Notes: generated by a model from the letters alone, not told the origin. Numbered from the stretch's first letter, positions 25,040 to 34,482 are shown. The stretch is DNA of 64,000 bases from Solibacillus sp. FSL W7-1464 (GCF_038004425.1 NZ_JBBORC010000001.1:3315001-3379000); one strand, 5' to 3'. Made by a program: numbers and translations.

Positions 25040-26578
25040 ATGGCATACTTAGAAACTTTAGAAAAAAGTCTTTATTCTTTAGTAACTGAAACATCTACTA
25101 ACTTACCAAAAGACGTTCGTCGTGCTATTAAAGCTGCAAAAGAAGCAGAAAATGCTGGTACACGTGCAGCGATGTCTTTAGACACAATCACTACAAATAT
25201 TGTAATGGCAGAAGACAATGTATCTCCAATTTGTCAAGATACTGGTCTACCAACATTTAAAGTATATACTCCGGTTGGCGTAAACCAAATCGAAATTAAA
25301 AAAGCAATCCATACTGCAATTGCTGCAGCTACAGGAGATGCAAAATTACGTCCAAACTCAGTTGATTCATTAACTGGTAAAAACTCTGGTACAAACATTG
25401 GTGCTGGCCTTCCAGTAGTAAAGTTTGAGCAATGGGAAAATGACTATATTACAGTGAAGCTTATTTTAAAAGGCGGCGGCTGTGAAAACAAAAATATCCA
25501 ATATTCTTTACCTACAGAATTAGAAGGTTTAGGCCGCGCTGGTCGTGACTTAGACGGGATTCGTAAATGTATTTTACATTCTGTATGGCAAGCACAGGGA
25601 CAAGGCTGTTCTGCTGGTTTCATCGGTGTTGGTATCGGTGGTGACCGCTCTTCAGGTTACGATCTTGCAAAAGAGCAGTTATTCCGTCACGTTGATGATG
25701 TGAATCCAATCGAAGACTTAGCAAAACTAGAACAATATATCGTAGAAAAATCAAATACATTCGGTGTTGGTACAATGGGCTTCGGCGGTGAAGCAACATT
25801 ATTAGGTTGTAAAATCGGCGTAATGGACCGTTTACCAGCTTCATTCTTCGTATCTGTAGCGTACAACTGTTGGGCTTACCGTCGTATGGCAATCGATATC
25901 GATCCGGTGACTGGCGAAATCACAAACTGGCACTACCAAGAAGGTGAAAAAATCACTTTCCGTGATGAAGAAAAACAAGACAACTCTGACAACAAAGTAG
26001 TTGAATTAGTTGCACCAATTACTGAAGAAAAAATTCGTTCACTTAAAGTTGGGGATGTTGTAAAAATTTCAGGCCGTATGTACACAGGTCGTGACGCAAT
26101 CCACCACCACCTAATCGGTGAAGGTGTAGAAGCGCCAGTAGACTTGGACGGTCAAATTATTTACCACTGTGGTCCGGTAATGGCTAAAGACGAAGCAGGC
26201 AACTGGGTTGTTAAAGCTGCGGGACCTACAACTTCAATTCGTGAGGAGCCATACCAAGGCGATATCATGAAAAAATTCGGTATCCGTGCTGTTATGGGTA
26301 AAGGCGGCATGGGTCCAAAAACACTTAAAGCTTTATCAGAACACGGTGGCGTTTACTTGAACGCAATCGGTGGTGCTGCTCAGTACTATGCAGACTGCAT
26401 CAAATCTGTTGACGGTGTAGACTTAATGGAATTCGGTATTCCGGAAGCGATGTGGCATTTAACAGTAAAAGACTTTACTGCAGTTGTAACAATGGATTCT
26501 CATGGTAACTCATTACATGCTGATGTAGAGAAATCTTCTTTAGATAAACTAGCATTGCATGCAGAGCGTGTATTCTAA
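25040..26578 (+). CDS. fumA: Class I (4Fe-4S) fumarate hydratase
   Basis: 512 residues, fused alpha and beta parts as in FumA/FumB. Cluster cysteines are expected at ICQDTG (Cys65), QGCSAGFIG (about 194) and LLGCKIGV (about 258). The C-terminal part carries GRDAIHHHL (about 353) and GPTTSIREEPYQGD. It interconverts fumarate and malate in the TCA cycle. This oxygen-sensitive class differs from the FumC used by B. subtilis. A cre-like site suggests glucose repression. GGGGGG before ATG. Confidence 0.93.
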   Translation: MAYLETLEKSLYSLVTETSTNLPKDVRRAIKAAKEAENAGTRAAMSLDTITTNIVMAEDNVSPICQDTGLPTFKVYTPVGVNQIEIKKAIHTAIAAATGDAKLRPNSVDSLTGKNSGTNIGAGLPVVKFEQWENDYITVKLILKGGGCENKNIQYSLPTELEGLGRAGRDLDGIRKCILHSVWQAQGQGCSAGFIGVGIGGDRSSGYDLAKEQLFRHVDDVNPIEDLAKLEQYIVEKSNTFGVGTMGFGGEATLLGCKIGVMDRLPASFFVSVAYNCWAYRRMAIDIDPVTGEITNWHYQEGEKITFRDEEKQDNSDNKVVELVAPITEEKIRSLKVGDVVKISGRMYTGRDAIHHHLIGEGVEAPVDLDGQIIYHCGPVMAKDEAGNWVVKAAGPTTSIREEPYQGDIMKKFGIRAVMGKGGMGPKTLKALSEHGGVYLNAIGGAAQYYADCIKSVDGVDLMEFGIPEAMWHLTVKDFTAVVTMDSHGNSLHADVEKSSLDKLALHAERVF

Positions 26579-26586
26579 TAGATAAT

Positions 26587-26625
26587 AAAACGACTTCTTC
26601 CTCTAAAGGTTGAAGTCGTTTTTTA
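26587..26625 (+). terminator. Terminator after fumA
   Basis: AAAACGACTTC / GAAGTCGTTTT stem then T-run. Confidence 0.8.
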
Positions 26626-26674
26626 TTTCTGTATTTCAAATTACATATTATTCTAACTATTCTTTTTATTGGTA

Positions 26675-26683
26675 TGCTATACT
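26675..26683 (+). promoter_or_regulatory. Extended -10 promoter of small membrane gene
   Basis: TGCTATACT, 30 bp before the start at 26714. Confidence 0.45.
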
Positions 26684-26713
26684 ATTTTTCATAAAAGGTA
26701 TAGGTGGTGTTTT

Positions 26714-26941
26714 ATGTTCTATATTAAGATACTGATCAATGCATTATTTATAGCTGCTCAAATACATGTGAGCACAAAATATCAGTATAAACGCAGTTTC
26801 CTTGTAGCTCTTTTATATACGATTTATGTTAGTATTATTTTCCCTTATGTAACTTTTGGATATATATATCTATATCTTTCAGTAATGCTTTGGCTATTTT
26901 TCAGCGCGACCTTTTTTATGCGAGATCGATTGTTTGGTTAA
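26714..26941 (+). CDS. Small membrane protein, function unknown
   Basis: 75 residues from ATG 26714 (GGTGG 5 nt upstream); the frame from 26669 has no site. Two to three hydrophobic segments rich in Tyr/Phe/Ile (about 3-18, 27-60), with a basic tail RDRLFG. No family recognised. It has its own promoter and shares a two-way terminator with tcyP. Confidence 0.6.
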   Translation: MFYIKILINALFIAAQIHVSTKYQYKRSFLVALLYTIYVSIIFPYVTFGYIYLYLSVMLWLFFSATFFMRDRLFG

Positions 26942-26942
26942 T

Positions 26943-26978
26943 AAAAAGCAGCACAGAACTTAATCTGTGCTGCTTTTT
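26943..26978. terminator. Bidirectional terminator between the small membrane gene and tcyP
   Basis: AAAAAGCAGCACAG / CTGTGCTGCTTTTT 14-bp perfect stem. Confidence 0.88.
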
Positions 26979-26982
26979 ACTA

Positions 26983-28362
26983 TTATTGAACTAATTGTTT
27001 ATCAGCTGATTCATTGTAAATTGTTGTATCGAGCTCTTTTGTTGCACGGCTTGATACGACACCCGAAACCATTGACCCGCTAACATTAAGTGCTGTACGT
27101 CCCATATCGATTAACGGTTCTACAGAAATTAAAACACCTGCTAGCGCAATCGGTAAATCCATTGCAGATAATACGATAATGGCTGCGAATGTCGCACCAC
27201 CACCAACACCGGCCACACCAAACGAACTAATCGCTACAATTAAAATCAATGTTGCGATAAAGCCAGGTGTTAACGGATCAATACCAACTGTCGGTGCAAT
27301 CATTACCGCCAACATTGCCGGATATACACCCGCACAACCGTTTTGCCCGATTGAAAGACCAAATGAAGCAGCAAAATTGGCAATTCCATCAGGAACTCCA
27401 AGACGCTTTGTCTGTGTTTGAATATTTAACGGCAACGCCCCTGCACTTGAACGTGACGTAAAAGCAAACAGTAATACTTCTGCTGTTTTCTTCACATAAG
27501 TTAATGGACTTAAACCTGTTAACGAAACAATGACTAAATGTAGGATGAACATAGCGATCAATGCCACATAAGAAGCCAGGATGAATTTACCTAAATCCAT
27601 AATCGCCCCTAAATCACTTGTTGCTACTGTACGTGCCATAATGGCAGCTACACCATATGGAGTCAAACGTAAAATAATACGTACAACACCCATAATTAAA
27701 CCGTAAAGTGCATCGACACCTTTTTTTACATTTGCCGCCGTTTCTTCCTCTTTTCGACGGAGTGTTAAATAACTAAATCCTAGAAATGCTGCAAAAATTA
27801 CAACCCCAATTGTTGACGTTGCGCGTGATCCGGTTAAATCCGCAAATGGGTTTGCAGGAAACATTGATAAAATCTGTTCCGGTAAAGGTGTTACTTCCGC
27901 AGAACGTTCAACCAGTGATTCTCCGCGAGCGATTTCGGCTTCACCTTGCATAATTTGAGAAGCATCTAAATCAAACAGCACTGTTGATGCAATACCTAAA
28001 CCAGCCGCAACCGCAGTTGTTCCGATTAATACCGATAAAATGACTGCTGCTGACTTACCTAAGTTTTTACCAAAAGTAACTTTTGTAAAGGCAGCTAATA
28101 TTGAGATGAATACTAAAGGCATCGCAATCATCTGCAGTAACTTTACATAGCCGGTACCGACAATGTTATACCATGGAACAGTTTCATTAATGGCATCAGC
28201 CCCTGCCCCATAGGCAAACTGTAAAACTACTCCAAGTAAAATACCTAATCCTAAGGCAATAAAAACACGATTTGAAAACTTAACATGCTTCGTTTTAAGG
28301 AAATATAAAAAAGCAATGACGATTAGCAACAAAGCAATATTAAGCAATACGTAGAAATTCAA
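26983..28362 (-). CDS. tcyP: L-cystine / dicarboxylate-family sodium symporter (TcyP type)
   Basis: 459 residues from TTG 28362, 8 nt after GGAGG; the TTG 15 nt earlier is within that site. Dicarboxylate/amino acid:cation symporter (DAACS) fold: eight helices, the serine-rich hairpin FTSRSSAGALP (about 294), and the substrate-site stretch near ISVEPLIDMGRTALNVSG (about 415). Length and sequence character match TcyP, which imports cystine. A sigma-A-like TTGACT lies upstream on the minus strand. Substrate is from family only. Confidence 0.85.
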   Translation of the reverse strand: MNFYVLLNIALLLIVIAFLYFLKTKHVKFSNRVFIALGLGILLGVVLQFAYGAGADAINETVPWYNIVGTGYVKLLQMIAMPLVFISILAAFTKVTFGKNLGKSAAVILSVLIGTTAVAAGLGIASTVLFDLDASQIMQGEAEIARGESLVERSAEVTPLPEQILSMFPANPFADLTGSRATSTIGVVIFAAFLGFSYLTLRRKEEETAANVKKGVDALYGLIMGVVRIILRLTPYGVAAIMARTVATSDLGAIMDLGKFILASYVALIAMFILHLVIVSLTGLSPLTYVKKTAEVLLFAFTSRSSAGALPLNIQTQTKRLGVPDGIANFAASFGLSIGQNGCAGVYPAMLAVMIAPTVGIDPLTPGFIATLILIVAISSFGVAGVGGGATFAAIIVLSAMDLPIALAGVLISVEPLIDMGRTALNVSGSMVSGVVSSRATKELDTTIYNESADKQLVQ

Positions 28363-28462
28363 AGTAAACTCCTCCAATTTAATAAATGTACTCCATTATA
28401 TTACTCTATAATCCTTATAAGTCAAGTTGGCATTATTTTTTTTAATTCTCTATTGTATGTTA

Positions 28463-28491
28463 TTTACAAAATAAGTTACCTATATTATAAT
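28463..28491 (+). promoter_or_regulatory. Sigma-A promoter of pfeT
   Basis: TTTACA (28463-28468), 17 bp, TATAAT (28486-28491). Confidence 0.75.
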
Positions 28492-28499
28492 TATTCTAA
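28485..28499. promoter_or_regulatory. Per box overlapping the pfeT -10
   Basis: TTATAATTATTCTAA matches TTATAATNATTATAA with a single mismatch and covers the -10 and expected +1. Confidence 0.7.
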
Positions 28500-28551
28500 A
28501 CAAGAAATCATTCTAATCTAAATGAAATCCATTATCAGTCCTTATTAATAT

Positions 28552-28566
28552 TAATAATCATTATCA
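28552..28566. promoter_or_regulatory. Fur/PerR-type box just before the pfeT ribosome site
   Basis: TAATAATCATTATCA differs from the Fur box TGATAATNATTATCA at one position and from the Per box at two. It ends where AAGGAGG begins. Confidence 0.6.
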
Positions 28567-28577
28567 AGGAGGTATTT

Positions 28578-30482
28578 ATGAGTAATTCTAATCGAGAAAA
28601 CTTATCATTAAATGAGAAAATCTTAGAACATAAAGAATTAATAGCTGCATTGGTGTCCGGCTTTATCATTTTGCTCGCATGGCGAATGGAATCAACGGAT
28701 CAAACGACAGCTGCTGTAATAGCCTATTTAACCGCGTTTTTCATCGGTGGCTATGCAAAAGCAAAAGAAGGTATTGAAGATACAATTGAAGATAAATCTT
28801 TAAATGTAGAAATTCTAATGATTATTGCTGCCATTGGTTCTGCCGTTATCGGTTACTGGATGGAAGGCGCTGTATTAATCTTTATATTTGCCTTAAGTGG
28901 CGCACTTGAAACATATGCAATGAATAAAAATAACCGTGAAATCTCTACATTAATGGAATTACAGCCGGAAGAAGCTTGGCTGGTACGAGGCGGATTCGAA
29001 CCGATTAAAGTTTCGGTTAAAGACTTGAAGATAAACGATCATATTCTAGTCAAGCCCGGCGAACGTATTCCAGCTGATGGCGAAATTTTTAAAGGTGTCT
29101 CAACAGTCGATGAGGCAGCAATTACAGGTGAATCAATGCCGATTACTAAAAATATAGGGAATGAAGTTTTTGCAGGGACAGTAAATTTAAACAGTGTATT
29201 AACTGTAAAAGTAACGAAGCCCAGTTCCGAAACGTTATTCCAAAAAATCATTACACTTGTTCAATCTGCACATAGTGAAAAATCACCTTCCCAACAGTTT
29301 ATTGAACGCTTTGAAAATGTGTATGTAAAAGCTGTATTATTGGCCGTAGCACTTATGATGTTTTTACCGCACTATTTATTAGGTTGGGACTGGACGACAA
29401 CACTGTACCGAGCAATGGTGTTACTAGTAGTTGCTTCTCCTTGTGCATTAGTTGCTTCTATTATGCCGGCTACCCTTTCAGCTATTTCCAATGGGGCAAG
29501 AAACGGGATACTAGTTAAAGGTGGTGTGCATTTAGAGCATTTAAGCGCGATTCGCGTATTGGCTGTCGATAAGACCGGTACATTAACACAAGGAACACCT
29601 GTTGTGACGGATTTTATTGTACGTCAAGACTTAGACGAACAGCAGACGTTAGCTTTAATAGCAGGAATTGAGGGACAATCAAATCACCCCCTTGCACAGG
29701 CAATTAATGCATTTGCAAAAAAGCAGGATGTCATTACTACGTACAATATTACTATTGAAGATATTCCGGGTTACGGGATGAAAGCGCTGTTTAATGAACA
29801 GCCCTATTTAATCGGAAAACCTGATTTTGTAGGAGCAACTTCGGCCCATCAATTTGCTGACGGAGCACTCGAACATTTAGCGAATGAAGGTAAAACAGTT
29901 GTGTTCCTGAAAGATCAACATGGCATTGCAGCACTAATCGCCCTTAAAGATATCGTTCGGGACGAAGCAAAAAAAGCGGTAGCCGCACTGCAAGAGCTAG
30001 GTATTAACGTAGCCATGCTGACTGGTGATAACGAAACAACGGCAAAAGCGATTGCAAAAGAAGCGGGTGTTTCAACTTATGTAGCAGAATGCTTACCGGA
30101 AACGAAAGTCGAGCATATTAAGCACTATCAAAAAACATCCGGTCATGTCGGAATGGTTGGCGACGGTATTAATGATGCCCCTGCCCTTGCCACTGCATCC
30201 ATCGGTATTGCTATGGGTGGCGGTACAGATGTGGCACTCGAAACAGCGGATGTCATTTTAATGAAAAACGACTTATCTAAAATCGCCCATGCCGTTAAGC
30301 TTTCGCGCAAAATGCAGCGTATTGTGAAACAGAACATTATTTTTTCATTAACGGTTATTACATTGCTGATCATATCGAACTTTTTCCAAGCAATCAGTCT
30401 TCCTTTAGGCGTTATCGGTCATGAAGGCAGTACGATTCTAGTTATTTTAAATGGATTACGTATGCTAAGTAAAAATGTTTAA
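28578..30482 (+). CDS. pfeT: P1B-4-type metal efflux ATPase PfeT (ZosA/YkvW-like)
   Basis: 634 residues, close to the 637 of B. subtilis PfeT. No N-terminal HMA domain. TGES actuator loop (about 190), SPCALV in place of CPC in helix 6 (about 287), DKTGTLT phosphorylation site (about 332), GDGINDAPA hinge (about 531) and HEGST in the last helices (about 614). SPC plus HEGxT mark the P1B-4 subgroup. PfeT exports Fe(II) during peroxide stress under PerR. The PerR/Fur boxes upstream support the same role here. AAGGAGG 8 nt before ATG. Confidence 0.88.
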   Translation: MSNSNRENLSLNEKILEHKELIAALVSGFIILLAWRMESTDQTTAAVIAYLTAFFIGGYAKAKEGIEDTIEDKSLNVEILMIIAAIGSAVIGYWMEGAVLIFIFALSGALETYAMNKNNREISTLMELQPEEAWLVRGGFEPIKVSVKDLKINDHILVKPGERIPADGEIFKGVSTVDEAAITGESMPITKNIGNEVFAGTVNLNSVLTVKVTKPSSETLFQKIITLVQSAHSEKSPSQQFIERFENVYVKAVLLAVALMMFLPHYLLGWDWTTTLYRAMVLLVVASPCALVASIMPATLSAISNGARNGILVKGGVHLEHLSAIRVLAVDKTGTLTQGTPVVTDFIVRQDLDEQQTLALIAGIEGQSNHPLAQAINAFAKKQDVITTYNITIEDIPGYGMKALFNEQPYLIGKPDFVGATSAHQFADGALEHLANEGKTVVFLKDQHGIAALIALKDIVRDEAKKAVAALQELGINVAMLTGDNETTAKAIAKEAGVSTYVAECLPETKVEHIKHYQKTSGHVGMVGDGINDAPALATASIGIAMGGGTDVALETADVILMKNDLSKIAHAVKLSRKMQRIVKQNIIFSLTVITLLIISNFFQAISLPLGVIGHEGSTILVILNGLRMLSKNV

Positions 30483-30491
30483 TCCAGCTTT

Positions 30492-30526
30492 AAAAGGTGC
30501 ATCCCATTAGCAGGATGCACCTTTTT
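30492..30526 (+). terminator. Terminator after pfeT
   Basis: AAAAGGTGCATCC / GGATGCACCTTTT stem with T-run. Confidence 0.88.
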
Positions 30527-30613
30527 GCTTTGTCCATTAAATTTGTACAAAACATACAGCCATTATTGACATTTCTATAAAAAGAAATGGCATTTTTCCG
30601 CATACAGTTTCGG

Positions 30614-31549
30614 CTAAAAAACAGGTGTTTTAGCTTGCTTTTTGCTTTCCTTCGCAAGCTGTCTCTTTTGGAATGATGCGTTTAACAAACCGCCAAGGAT
30701 AAGAATCATTCCGGTGAAATAGAGCCAAAGCATTAAAATAATGACCCCGCCGATACTTCCGTATGTTGAACTGTAATTACCGAAATTGTTAATATAGAAT
30801 GAGAATCCGTAAGTTAATACAAGCCAGCCTAAAGTCGCAAAAACAGCCCCTGGAATAACACTAAACATCGTTAACCGCGGATCTGTATTCGGAACGATCC
30901 AATACATGATCGATAGGACGATAAAAATAAGTGTTGGTGGCGTAATCCAGCGAACAAAGGTCCAAATGCTTTCAAATGATTCCTCGACACCTAAATAGCC
31001 GAATACAATATTCCCGATCTGCTGACCAAAAACAGGGAATAACAGGGCAATTAAAATAACCGCTACTAATGCAATCGTAAAAATAAGTGACCATAAACGG
31101 TTGATAAACCCTGCTCTGCCTTCCACATCATAGGCACGGTTCAATGCTTTCATCAGTGCATCTACACCTCTTGAGGCAGACCAGATCGTACCAATGATAC
31201 CGATTGAAAGCAGACCACCGTTTTGATTATTCAAAACATCTGCTAACGTTGTTTCAATCAGTCCATATACTTCTTCAGGCATAACATCACTTAAAAAATC
31301 GAATATTTGCCCTTGTTCCAAATTTAAGTAAGGTAACAGTGTTACCATAAAAATAAGCATAGGGAAAAATGATAACAGGAAAAAATAGGCCAATTGTGCT
31401 CCCATGCCCGACATATCCACATTTTTAATCCGATAAATTAAATCTTGGATGAACCCTTTTGTTGTCAATATATTTATTTGGCTGCGCTCCGGTGAAACAT
31501 ATGATTTCACTAACGAAATTTTTTCTTTCAGTTCTTCCTTTTCTTCCAT
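30614..31549 (-). CDS. yfkH: YihY/UPF0761 family inner-membrane protein (YfkH-like)
   Basis: 311 residues, six membrane segments between about 50 and 290. Family motifs: DMSGMGAQLAYFFLLSFFP (about 45), GTIWSASRGVDALMKALN (about 120) and the NYSSTYGSIGGVI segment (about 255). Once called RNase BN, but members are membrane proteins of unknown transport or shaping role. AGGTGG before ATG. Transcribed with the YtxH-like gene 54 bp upstream, apparently from a sigma-B-like promoter. Confidence 0.85.
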   Translation of the reverse strand: MEEKEELKEKISLVKSYVSPERSQINILTTKGFIQDLIYRIKNVDMSGMGAQLAYFFLLSFFPMLIFMVTLLPYLNLEQGQIFDFLSDVMPEEVYGLIETTLADVLNNQNGGLLSIGIIGTIWSASRGVDALMKALNRAYDVEGRAGFINRLWSLIFTIALVAVILIALLFPVFGQQIGNIVFGYLGVEESFESIWTFVRWITPPTLIFIVLSIMYWIVPNTDPRLTMFSVIPGAVFATLGWLVLTYGFSFYINNFGNYSSTYGSIGGVIILMLWLYFTGMILILGGLLNASFQKRQLAKESKKQAKTPVF

Positions 31550-31603
31550 GCTGCCACCACCTGTTCACATTATGATGATTCAGTGGATATCATGGACATC
31601 CGC

Positions 31604-31933
31604 TTACCCGATTTGCTCATCCTTTTTCGAGAAAGCCTGAATCGTTTCTGAAACCATACTTTGAATTGTAGCAGGTAACTCTTTAATATCATTTTCATTT
31701 TGCATTATTGATTGGACACCATTATTTACTGTTCCATACAATGATTGCGCCTGTTCCATTTTTGTTTCTACCAACGCCATTAATTCATCCCGGTTTTCGG
31801 AATAGTACGCTACTGTATCCTTCGCTTTTTTTGCTGTTTCTACAGTATGTTCACGTGTTTGTTTGTCCAACATGCTAATCGCTGCTCCAGTTACTGCTCC
31901 AATTGCTATAAAAGGTAATAGTTTACTTTTCAT
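31604..31933 (-). CDS. YtxH-like general-stress small protein (YfkI position)
   Basis: 109 residues. N-terminal hydrophobic segment (LLPFIAIGAVTGAAISM, about 5-21), then a helical tail with repeated EETAKKAKDTV-like spacing, the YtxH layout. AGGAGG 9 nt before ATG. It heads a two-gene unit with the YihY gene. In B. subtilis the equivalent yfkJIH unit belongs to the general stress regulon, and a sigma-B-like promoter is visible here. Confidence 0.7.
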   Translation of the reverse strand: MKSKLLPFIAIGAVTGAAISMLDKQTREHTVETAKKAKDTVAYYSENRDELMALVETKMEQAQSLYGTVNNGVQSIMQNENDIKELPATIQSMVSETIQAFSKKDEQIG

Positions 31934-31963
31934 CTTTTTTTCTCCTCCTATATATGCTTTCGT

Positions 31964-31989
31964 ATTCCCTTAATATTTTTTCGTAAAAC
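31964..31989 (-). promoter_or_regulatory. Sigma-B-like promoter of the ytxH-yihY unit
   Basis: Minus strand GTTTTA (31984-31989), 14 bp, GGGAAT (31964-31969), against the sigma-B consensus GTTTAA-N12-14-GGGWAW: one mismatch. Confidence 0.6.
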
Positions 31990-32052
31990 TTATCTACTTG
32001 TATTTTAACGAATGTTCGATATTATTAAAAGTATTCAGTAAACTTTAACCTG

Positions 32053-32081
32053 TTGACAAGATGATGGTTGCATGAAATGAT
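32053..32081 (+). promoter_or_regulatory. Sigma-A promoter of yfkK
   Basis: TTGACA (32053-32058), 17 bp, AATGAT (32076-32081). Confidence 0.55.
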
Positions 32082-32117
32082 ATTTTTGTAAACATTGAAA
32101 GGTAGGGCACACAAATT

Positions 32118-32339
32118 ATGGATTTATCAAACCCGTCGCAGCAAAACGTCATCTATATGATCGAGCAAATCAAAGAAAAACTTCGTATGGTAAATGTTGA
32201 TGCTATGCAGTCTACTGCATTTGATGAAGAAAAATACGAAGATCTGCAATATTTATATGAAATGGTTATGAAACGCGATTCATTTAGCCCAAGCGAGATG
32301 AATGCCATCGTAGCAGAACTAGGCGCCCTTCGTAAATAA
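32118..32339 (+). CDS. yfkK: YfkK-like protein (DUF1128/UPF0435)
   Basis: 73 residues, helical hairpin with [21 protein letters not shown] (split here at two helices) typical of UPF0435. AGGTAGGG before ATG. Position next to yfkI/yfkH-like genes matches B. subtilis. Function unknown. Confidence 0.83.
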   Translation: MDLSNPSQQNVIYMIEQIKEKLRMVNVDAMQSTAFDEEKYEDLQYLYEMVMKRDSFSPSEMNAIVAELGALRK

Positions 32340-32357
32340 CTTCAAATGTGAAATGTG

Positions 32358-32397
32358 AAAAAGAAGCTCATCGATTAATTCGACAAGCTTCTTTTTT
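32358..32397. terminator. Bidirectional terminator between yfkK and psuG
   Basis: AAAAAGAAGCT / AGCTTCTTTTT stem with an inner TCGA pair. Confidence 0.82.
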
Positions 32398-32424
32398 CAT
32401 TTCCTATTCCCCAGGAAATATTAA

Positions 32425-33333
32425 TTATTTATTTAATTCGACAGCGATTTTTGCACCTACACGGGCATTATGTTTAACAAGGGCAATATTTGCATCCAAT
32501 GATTTACCTTCTGTCAGCTCTTTCACTTTACCTAATAAGAATGGTGTTACATTTTTGCCTGCGATACCTTGTTCTTTCGCTTCATTTAAAGCATTGTCAA
32601 TAATTCCGTCGATCACGCTTGATTCCATAGCATCTTCTACTGGAATCGGGTTTGCGATCAATGCACCGCCACGTAAGCCTAAATCCCATTTCGCACGTAG
32701 GATTGCGGCTGTTTCTTCTGCAGAATCAACACGGATATTTACATCAAATTCACTCTCACGTGCATAGAATGCAGGTAATTTATCTGTTCCGTAACCAATT
32801 ACAGGTACACCTTTTGTTTCAAGGTATTCCAATGTTAAGCCGATGTCTAAAATTGATTTTGCACCTGCACATACTACAGCTACATTTGTCATTGCCAGCT
32901 CTTCCAAGTCTGCAGAAATATCCATTGTAGTTTCAGCACCACGGTGAACTCCACCAATACCGCCTGTTACGAATAGTTCAATACCAGCAAGCTCCGCACA
33001 GATCATTGTAGCTGCTACAGTAGTTGCACCGATTTTCTTTGTTGCAAGTAAGTAACCGATATCACGACGGCTTGTTTTTGCTACACCTTGAGCATTACCG
33101 AACATTTCTAATTCTTCATCAGAAAGACCGATTTTAATTTTTCCGTCGATTAATGCGATTGTTGCCGGTACTGCACCGCCATCACGAATAATTTGTTCTA
33201 CTTCACGAGCTGTTTGTACATTTTGAGGATATGGCATACCGTGTGAAATAATTGTAGATTCCAACGCTACGATTGGTAAACCTTTCTCTTTAGCTTCTAA
33301 TACCTCTTGTGAATATGATAAATATTGTTCCAT
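32425..33333 (-). CDS. psuG: Pseudouridine-5'-phosphate glycosidase PsuG
   Basis: 302 residues from ATG 33333 (TGGAGG 8 nt upstream). Family motifs [14 protein letters not shown] (about 24), [12 protein letters not shown] (about 127) with metal-binding Asp shortly after, and the catalytic Lys in CAGAKSILD (about 155). It splits pseudouridine 5'-phosphate into ribose 5-phosphate and uracil. Its ATG overlaps the psuK stop (TAATG), so the two are translationally coupled. Confidence 0.93.
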   Translation of the reverse strand: MEQYLSYSQEVLEAKEKGLPIVALESTIISHGMPYPQNVQTAREVEQIIRDGGAVPATIALIDGKIKIGLSDEELEMFGNAQGVAKTSRRDIGYLLATKKIGATTVAATMICAELAGIELFVTGGIGGVHRGAETTMDISADLEELAMTNVAVVCAGAKSILDIGLTLEYLETKGVPVIGYGTDKLPAFYARESEFDVNIRVDSAEETAAILRAKWDLGLRGGALIANPIPVEDAMESSVIDGIIDNALNEAKEQGIAGKNVTPFLLGKVKELTEGKSLDANIALVKHNARVGAKIAVELNK

Positions 33334-34421
33334 TATAAATTCCTCCATTCAAGTAAGTTATCTTTTGTTAAATCTTCACGTACTGTTTTATCCGATTGCA
33401 ATGTTTTCGATGCATTTACTAATCCGAGCTGGATTGCTTCTTCAAGCTCCTCATCGTTTAATACACCATGTAAAAATGCACTGACAAAAGCATCTCCTGC
33501 ACCTGTAACATCGACAATATTTCTAGTTGCAATTGCTTTGTAATGTACTACATTGCCTTCGTTACCTACCATTACTCCATGTTCGCCCAGAGTGAGCACA
33601 ACATGCTCCGCCCCTTTTTGCAATAGCATGTTAACTGCCTTTTCATAATGGCTAAATGTATTCAGCTCCACATTTAAATAGCTTTCCGCTTCATCACGAT
33701 TGCAGATGAAGTAACGGATACCGTGCAAATCCTGCGACACATTTTTCATTTTAGGTGCGGAAACCGGGATAACCGCCAATGCGATATTACGCTCCATTGC
33801 GAAATTCCTAATATATTCTACTGTTTCTACCGGACTGTTTAAGTCAATGACAATACAGCTGGCATTTTGTAATATTGCTTCGTGCTTTTTTAAAACACTT
33901 GGCAGCAACTGATCATAAATCGCCATATTTGCCATTGATATTACCAGCTCGCCCATATTGTCAAGTACTGCTGTATAGGAACCTGTATTATAATCACTTA
34001 ATTTCTCTACTAAATCCACATTCATCATACTCTTACAATTTTGTTCAATAAATGCACTATCATGATCTTCACCCATTACAGTAATCAAGGATACCCGGTT
34101 GCCTAAACGTCCTAAGTTTTCAGCGATATTACGGGCTACACCGCCTACCGATTCTGTAACAGCAGCAGGATTGGAAGTCCCTAGTTGGACATTTTGCTCA
34201 ATAGTGAATTTACGATCGATATTGGCACCACCAATTGCAATGATTTGATTTTTTTCCGGCAAAACATAAGCACGTCCTAAAATTTCCCCTCGTTTTATAA
34301 GCGATGAGATCATATTGGCAAGCGCCGGCCTGGACATTCCAAGTTGTTCTGCCATTTCCTGTTGTGATAAGTAGGGATTTCTTTTTATTAATTGAAAGAT
34401 TAATTTTTCCTTTTCATTCAA
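33333..34421 (-). CDS. psuK: Pseudouridine kinase PsuK with N-terminal winged-helix domain
   Basis: 362 residues from TTG 34421, 6 nt after GAGGTG; GTG 34430 lies in that site. Residues 1-55 form a winged helix ([20 protein letters not shown]). The rest is a PfkB ribokinase-fold kinase: [13 protein letters not shown] (about 62), [13 protein letters not shown] (about 90), and the catalytic [13 protein letters not shown] (about 310). It phosphorylates pseudouridine for PsuG. The DNA-binding domain fused to the enzyme, with twin operators at its promoter, suggests it also regulates this operon. Confidence 0.88.
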   Translation of the reverse strand: MNEKEKLIFQLIKRNPYLSQQEMAEQLGMSRPALANMISSLIKRGEILGRAYVLPEKNQIIAIGGANIDRKFTIEQNVQLGTSNPAAVTESVGGVARNIAENLGRLGNRVSLITVMGEDHDSAFIEQNCKSMMNVDLVEKLSDYNTGSYTAVLDNMGELVISMANMAIYDQLLPSVLKKHEAILQNASCIVIDLNSPVETVEYIRNFAMERNIALAVIPVSAPKMKNVSQDLHGIRYFICNRDEAESYLNVELNTFSHYEKAVNMLLQKGAEHVVLTLGEHGVMVGNEGNVVHYKAIATRNIVDVTGAGDAFVSAFLHGVLNDEELEEAIQLGLVNASKTLQSDKTVREDLTKDNLLEWRNL

Positions 34422-34438
34422 CTTTATCACCTCGAATC

Positions 34439-34482
34439 AAACATTTGTTTATTATTATAAACTTTTGTTTAATTAATGTCAA
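34439..34482 (-). promoter_or_regulatory. Consensus promoter with twin operators for psuK-psuG
   Basis: Minus strand TTGACA (34477-34482), 17 bp, TATAAT (34454-34459), a perfect sigma-A promoter. Two AAAC-N4-GTTT elements, 34459-34470 (in the spacer, touching the -10) and 34439-34450 (over the +1), start 20 bp apart. Confidence 0.8.

Noticed and set aside
30545-30600. Second terminator after pfeT
   Set aside because: CATTTCT/AGAAATG can pair, but the T-run does not follow the stem directly on either strand, and a strong terminator already ends pfeT.
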